A program made the translations under genes and the position numbers. Below the pieces are notes generated by a model. That model saw only the letters and a list, made by a program, of their open reading frames with translations. It had not been told where the DNA came from and ran no database searches. Source: Hyphomicrobiales bacterium (lineage in GTDB: Bacteria; Pseudomonadota; Alphaproteobacteria; Rhizobiales; Beijerinckiaceae). Taken from it: DNA of 8,999 nt. Shown here in pieces: positions 6,240 through 8,999 of this stretch. Position 1 is the stretch's first letter. The number at the start of each line of letters is the position of its first letter. The stretch spans positions 1-8,999 of the forward strand of contig JAQGKM010000098.1 in NCBI GenBank assembly GCA_028290125.1, given 5' to 3'.

Positions 6240-7862
6240 TTAGAAGGTGCGCTCGACGCGCAGACGGCCCGTCCAGTTGCCGGCCTTTTCCTTGGTGACC
6301 GTGGTCGAGTAGGCGCCCGGGGTGATCGTGTAAGCACCCGAAGTACCCGCAACCGTGTTCACACCCGAGAGACGGCGAACATCCTGCTCGACGCGAGCGT
6401 AGAGCACGTCGACGCCGATTTCGAAGTCCTTCGTGGGCAGCCAAGCGAGCTGCGTGCCGACGTTCCAGACCTTCGCATCACCGAAAGCGCCCGTCTGCGA
6501 GAAGGCGAGAGCCTTCGAGGTCTTCGTGCCATCGACCGAGCCGTAGCTGGCGAGGAACGAATGACGCCACATCGGGGTCCAGTAGTGCGTGAAGACGCCG
6601 GCGACATCCCACGACTTGAGGGTCTCGATGCCATCGGAAGAAACAACCCAGGACGGGTGGTTCACGACGTAGCCGCCGACGTTACGCTTCGTGTCCGAAG
6701 ACTTGAAGCTCGTCCAGTTGGTGGTGTACTCGGTCATGCCATCGGCATAAGCCGCGTTCAGCCAGAGGACGTCGCCAGCCGCGATCATCGGCAGGTTCAG
6801 CTTGAGGCCAGCGCCGACAGCCCAGACACCCTTGTTGTCCTTGGCGACAGCAGACGTGTTCGACACGTCAGCCGTGCCATACGCGCCCATGAGAGACGCC
6901 GTGCCCCAGGACTGATCGAAGTCGATGCGGCCGTTGAGCTGCGGCATGCTCTTGTAGTAGGTCGAAGCGAGAACGCCGTTCGAAGCGCCGAGCGGATCCA
7001 GGTTGACCGGAGCGACGAGGATGCCGTTGACGACGGAGCCCGGCGCAAGCACGCCGCCGAGGGTCGTGTCCGTCGAGTCCTGCATGGCGAGGGTGGCCGA
7101 GAAGCCGCCGCCGAGAACCGCCGTGTAGGCGATCTGCTTGGCGCCGTTCGCGAACGACGACCAGTGGCCGGCGCCGTAGAACGTGGAAGGCATGAAGGAG
7201 AAGTTGTCCTTCGCGACACCGAACGTGAAGCCGGCAAAGCGGATGTAAGCGGCTTCGAGCGTAGCGCCGGCAGCGGTCGACGAGGCGGCCGGACCGTTCT
7301 GGTCGAGGATGCCGGTGGTGCGGGCGAGACGCAGCGAGGCGACAGCCTGAACCGTGCCGTATGCCGTGGCGGTGCGGGCGTCGAGATCGACGCGGCCACG
7401 TGTTTCCCAACCATAGAGGCTGGACGCGCGCTTCGAGGTTCCGTTTGCAATCGCATAGCCGGCGACAGTGCCGGTCGCGGTGCCGCCGTAGACGGATCCA
7501 ATGGCGTAGGTGCCGACAGCGCCGAACGCGCCGTTGGCGCTGGTGGCGGTTGACGACGCCGTGGCCGTGATGCCGGCGTTATAGACGTAGCCGCCAACGA
7601 TGTTCGAGCCAACCGGCGCGAAGACGTTCGACGCGTTCTGGTCAGCCTTGCCCGACATCGCGAAGTCGGCGCGCACGCGGCCGCCAACCTTGATGCAGGT
7701 GTCCGTGCCCGGGATGTAGAAGAAGCCGGCGCCGTAGGCGTCGCAAATCTTCACGTAGCTGACGGGAGCGGCCTTCTTCGAGGGAAGATCGGCAGCATAG
7801 GCGCCGGCGCTGGCGACGATGGTCGCGGCCGTGCCGAGAAGAAGGCTCTTGGCGAGCTTCAT
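6240..7862 (-). CDS. Outer-membrane porin, Omp2a/Omp2b type (Porin_2 family)
   Basis: This complete 540-residue porin should form a trimeric beta-barrel for diffusion of small solutes through the outer membrane. Residues 1-23 are a clear signal peptide (K at 2 and 5, hydrophobic core, A-Y-A cleavage site before A24-D-L-P). The mature start follows the Rhizobiales pattern, with C40 and C56 flanking D-A-Y-G-A-G-F-F-Y-I-P-G, then K-V-G-G-R-V-R. Family blocks continue with YGWETRGRVDLDART near 150-164 and AYIRFAGFTFG at 205-215, and the protein ends in R-V-E-R-T-F with the terminal Phe used for BAM recognition. Residues about 85-148 are rich in Ala, Gly, Ser and Thr and are probably a long surface loop. 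The RBS GGAGG (7869-7873) lies 6 nt upstream of the ATG. The gene has its own terminator, and the closely related porin 2 lies upstream. Confidence 0.95.
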   Translation of the reverse strand: MKLAKSLLLGTAATIVASAGAYAADLPSKKAAPVSYVKICDAYGAGFFYIPGTDTCIKVGGRVRADFAMSGKADQNASNVFAPVGSNIVGGYVYNAGITATASSTATSANGAFGAVGTYAIGSVYGGTATGTVAGYAIANGTSKRASSLYGWETRGRVDLDARTATAYGTVQAVASLRLARTTGILDQNGPAASSTAAGATLEAAYIRFAGFTFGVAKDNFSFMPSTFYGAGHWSSFANGAKQIAYTAVLGGGFSATLAMQDSTDTTLGGVLAPGSVVNGILVAPVNLDPLGASNGVLASTYYKSMPQLNGRIDFDQSWGTASLMGAYGTADVSNTSAVAKDNKGVWAVGAGLKLNLPMIAAGDVLWLNAAYADGMTEYTTNWTSFKSSDTKRNVGGYVVNHPSWVVSSDGIETLKSWDVAGVFTHYWTPMWRHSFLASYGSVDGTKTSKALAFSQTGAFGDAKVWNVGTQLAWLPTKDFEIGVDVLYARVEQDVRRLSGVNTVAGTSGAYTITPGAYSTTVTKEKAGNWTGRLRVERTF

Positions 7863-7892
7863 AAAAAACCTCCAAAAAATGACTTCAAAAAA
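7863..7892 (-). promoter_or_regulatory. Porin 1 leader: strong RBS embedded in three T6 runs
   Basis: On the minus strand, GGAGG (7869-7873) is followed by T6 (7868-7863) and the ATG. It is preceded by two further T6 runs (7879-7874 and 7892-7887). The unstructured U-rich setting exposes the SD and should favour high translation. It also matches what Hfq and small RNAs use when they repress porin mRNAs. I infer the latter; no partner RNA is visible here. Confidence 0.55.
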
Positions 7893-8153
7893 TCATCGGT
7901 TCAGAAAATGAGAGACCGCCCGAGACGCATCCCTAAGGACACCAACCGGAACCGCCCGCCAGACGCACCCAGCCGGAAATGGCTGACAGGATCTGGCCGC
8001 CCCGGGGAATCCGGAGACTGGAATCGAACGTACCTGCGGCTTTGCCGTCAGTCTCCCGAAAAATGAGCAGTCTGCGACCCCAACAAGCATTTGAGGAACC
8101 CGCGTGGCTCAAGCGCAACAGTTTCGTAACCCTCCTGCATGGCGCAACGAAAA
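7893..8153 (-). other. Intergenic region upstream of porin 1, probable promoter and long 5' leader
   Basis: About 260 bp lie between the porin 2 terminator and the U-rich RBS of porin 1. No protein-coding gene is convincing here. No good -35/-10 pair is visible; TTGCGC (8118-8113) with TCAAAT (8094-8089) 18 nt apart is only a weak candidate. The region holds an 8-bp inverted repeat with a nested hairpin (8013-8056). It also holds two imperfect direct copies of an ACCGCCCG..AGACGC motif (7914-7928 and 7950-7966). The strong terminator of porin 2 implies that porin 1 needs its own promoter here. Confidence 0.5.
8013..8056. repeat. Inverted repeat with nested hairpin in the porin 1 upstream region
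   Basis: GGAGACTG (8013-8020) and CAGTCTCC (8049-8056) are perfect 8-bp arms around 28 nt. Inside, CGGC (8037-8040) and GCCG (8044-8047) form a small hairpin with a 3-nt loop. On the minus strand, GTTCGATTCC, a sequence like a tRNA T-loop, sits directly before the 3' arm. The whole unit is only 44 nt and has no anticodon arm, so it is not a tRNA gene. It could be a leader structure, an sRNA element or an operator. Confidence 0.45.
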
Positions 8154-8177
8154 ACCCCGGGGCGCGAGCCCCGGGGT
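8149..8177 (-). terminator. Rho-independent terminator of porin 2
   Basis: ACCCCGGGGC (8154-8163) and GCCCCGGGGT (8168-8177) form a 10-bp stem with a GCGA loop, 28 nt past the stop of porin 2. In the minus direction it is followed by a run of T and then CGTT. It is a strong intrinsic terminator, similar in design to that of porin 1. Confidence 0.9.
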
Positions 8178-8205
8178 GTAATTGCATCTTCCGGTTGTGG
8201 AAGGA

Positions 8206-8999
8206 TCAGAACGTGCGCTCGACGCGCAGACGGCCCGTCCAGTTGCCGGACTTTTCGCGAGTGACGTTGGTCGCGTAGTTCGGGGTGATCGTGAACGGGG
8301 TGGCCGCTCCGGTGATCACAGCGTTGCCCGAGAGGCGACGGATGTCCTGCTCGACGCGAGCGTAGAGAACGTCGACGCCGATTTCGAAGTTGGCGGTCGG
8401 CAGCCAAGCGAGCTGCGTGCCAACGTTCCAGACCGTCGCGTCACCAAAAGCGCCCGTCTGCGAGAAGGCGAGAGCCTTCGACGTGCTCGTGCCCTCGACG
8501 CGGCCGTAGCTCGCGAGGAACGAATGACGCCACTGGGGAGCCCAGTAGTGCGTGAAGATGCCGGCGACGTCCCAAGACTTGAGAGTCTCGATGCCGTTGT
8601 TCGACACGATCCACGACGGATGGTTGAGGACGTAGCCGCCGACGTTCAGACGCGTGTCCGAGCTCTTGAAGCTGGTCCAGTTGGTGGTGTACTCGGTCAT
8701 GCCGTTGGCATAAGCCGCGTTCAGCCAGAGGACGTCGCCAGCCGCGATCATCGGCAGGTTGACCTTGAGGCCAGCGCCCACCGCGTAGGTGGTCTTGGTC
8801 TCGTCGAACGCCGCCGTGGTGTTCAGGCCGATAGCCTTGCCAACCGCGCCCATCACCGAGGCGGAGCCCCAGGCCTGGTCGAAGTCGATGCGGCCATTGA
8901 GCTGCGGCAGCTGGTTGTAGGCGTAGGTCGAGATCGGGCCGTTGGCGGCGCCGGTCTGCGCGAACTGCGTCGGAGCAATCAGCGTGCCGGGAACCGTCG
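8206..8999 (-). CDS. Second outer-membrane porin, Omp2a/Omp2b type; N-terminus outside the window
   Basis: The frame is open from the window edge (first full codon 8997-8995) to the TGA at 8208-8206, giving the last 263 residues. An internal ATG at 8856 lies inside a block conserved with porin 1 and is not the true start. The visible part matches porin 1 closely. From V-G-A-G-L-K to R-R-L-S-G, I count 18 differences in 152 residues. Both share LNGRIDFDQ, AAGDVLWLNAAYA, NWTSFKSSDT, SFLASYG, ALAFSQTGAFGDA and the R-V-E-R-T-F terminus. The pair is a tandem duplication. Differences concentrate in short segments that are probably surface loops, for example after RRLSG, where this copy has a different sequence. 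The function is diffusion of small solutes across the outer membrane; specificity relative to porin 1 is unknown. Confidence 0.93.
   Translation of the reverse strand, partial: TVPGTLIAPTQFAQTGAANGPISTYAYNQLPQLNGRIDFDQAWGSASVMGAVGKAIGLNTTAAFDETKTTYAVGAGLKVNLPMIAAGDVLWLNAAYANGMTEYTTNWTSFKSSDTRLNVGGYVLNHPSWIVSNNGIETLKSWDVAGIFTHYWAPQWRHSFLASYGRVEGTSTSKALAFSQTGAFGDATVWNVGTQLAWLPTANFEIGVDVLYARVEQDIRRLSGNAVITGAATPFTITPNYATNVTREKSGNWTGRLRVERTF

Noticed and set aside
6171..7553. A 460-codon open frame on the plus strand, antisense to porin 1
   Set aside because: It is a shadow of the strongly biased porin codon usage. The protein is rich in Arg, Gly and Val with no recognisable domain, while the minus frame has a signal peptide, RBS, family motifs and terminator.
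8013..8056. tRNA gene suggested by acceptor-like 8-bp arms and GTTCGATTCC
   Set aside because: At 44 nt it is too short. There is no anticodon or D arm, and the bases around the T-loop-like heptamer do not pair as a T stem.
7893..8090. A 65-codon minus-strand frame in the porin spacer, possible leader peptide
   Set aside because: There is no Shine-Dalgarno before its ATG, the composition is unremarkable, and it runs through the inverted repeat.
1..8999. CRISPR array, insertion sequence, phage genes or a toxin-antitoxin pair
   Set aside because: No regularly spaced direct repeats, transposase motifs, terminal inverted repeats or small paired toxin/antitoxin frames could be found.

Overview
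The window is high-GC DNA from an alphaproteobacterium, almost certainly a member of the Hyphomicrobiales (Rhizobiales). The strongest pointer is a pair of tandem porins of the Omp2a/Omp2b type (Porin_2 family). Each ends in R-V-E-R-T-F, and the complete one has the family's mature N-terminus with a conserved cysteine pair. An FNR-type regulator with the alphaproteobacterial cysteine spacing and a form II CoxL-like molybdenum hydroxylase fit the same group. I cannot name the genus.

Layout. Positions 1-487 (minus) hold the N-terminal part of a diacylglycerol/lipid kinase-like protein cut by the window edge. Positions 488-675 are intergenic and carry a GC-rich double-hairpin palindromic element. 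Positions 676-2997 (minus) encode a molybdopterin-binding large subunit of the xanthine dehydrogenase/CoxL family, with no small (2Fe-2S) or medium (FAD) subunit beside it here. Positions 3104-3859 (minus) encode an FNR-type oxygen sensor/regulator. A 256-bp divergent intergenic region with several inverted repeats separates it from a 117-residue helix-turn-helix protein on the plus strand (4116-4469). That gene converges on NAD kinase (4517-5323, minus), with a hairpin between the two stops. An FkbM-family methyltransferase (5366-6124, minus, TTG start) lies directly upstream of nadK, 42 bp away, probably in the same transcript. Positions 6240-7862 (minus) hold a complete porin with a textbook terminator. 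A 343-bp spacer, containing the terminator of the next gene, separates it from a second, closely related porin (8206-8999, minus) that runs out of the window.

How the genes relate. These are mostly independent housekeeping and envelope units rather than one pathway. The FNR regulator and the divergent HTH gene share a control region, and the HTH segment of the small protein resembles that of the FNR protein, so the two could form a small regulatory pair. The tandem porins are near-duplicates with separate terminators. The three T6 runs around the ribosome binding site of porin 1 suggest post-transcriptional control. I found no CRISPR array, transposase, rRNA or tRNA gene, and no convincing new defence or biosynthetic system. 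The most unusual items are the divergent FNR/HTH region, the porin leader and the mosaic identity of the porin pair.
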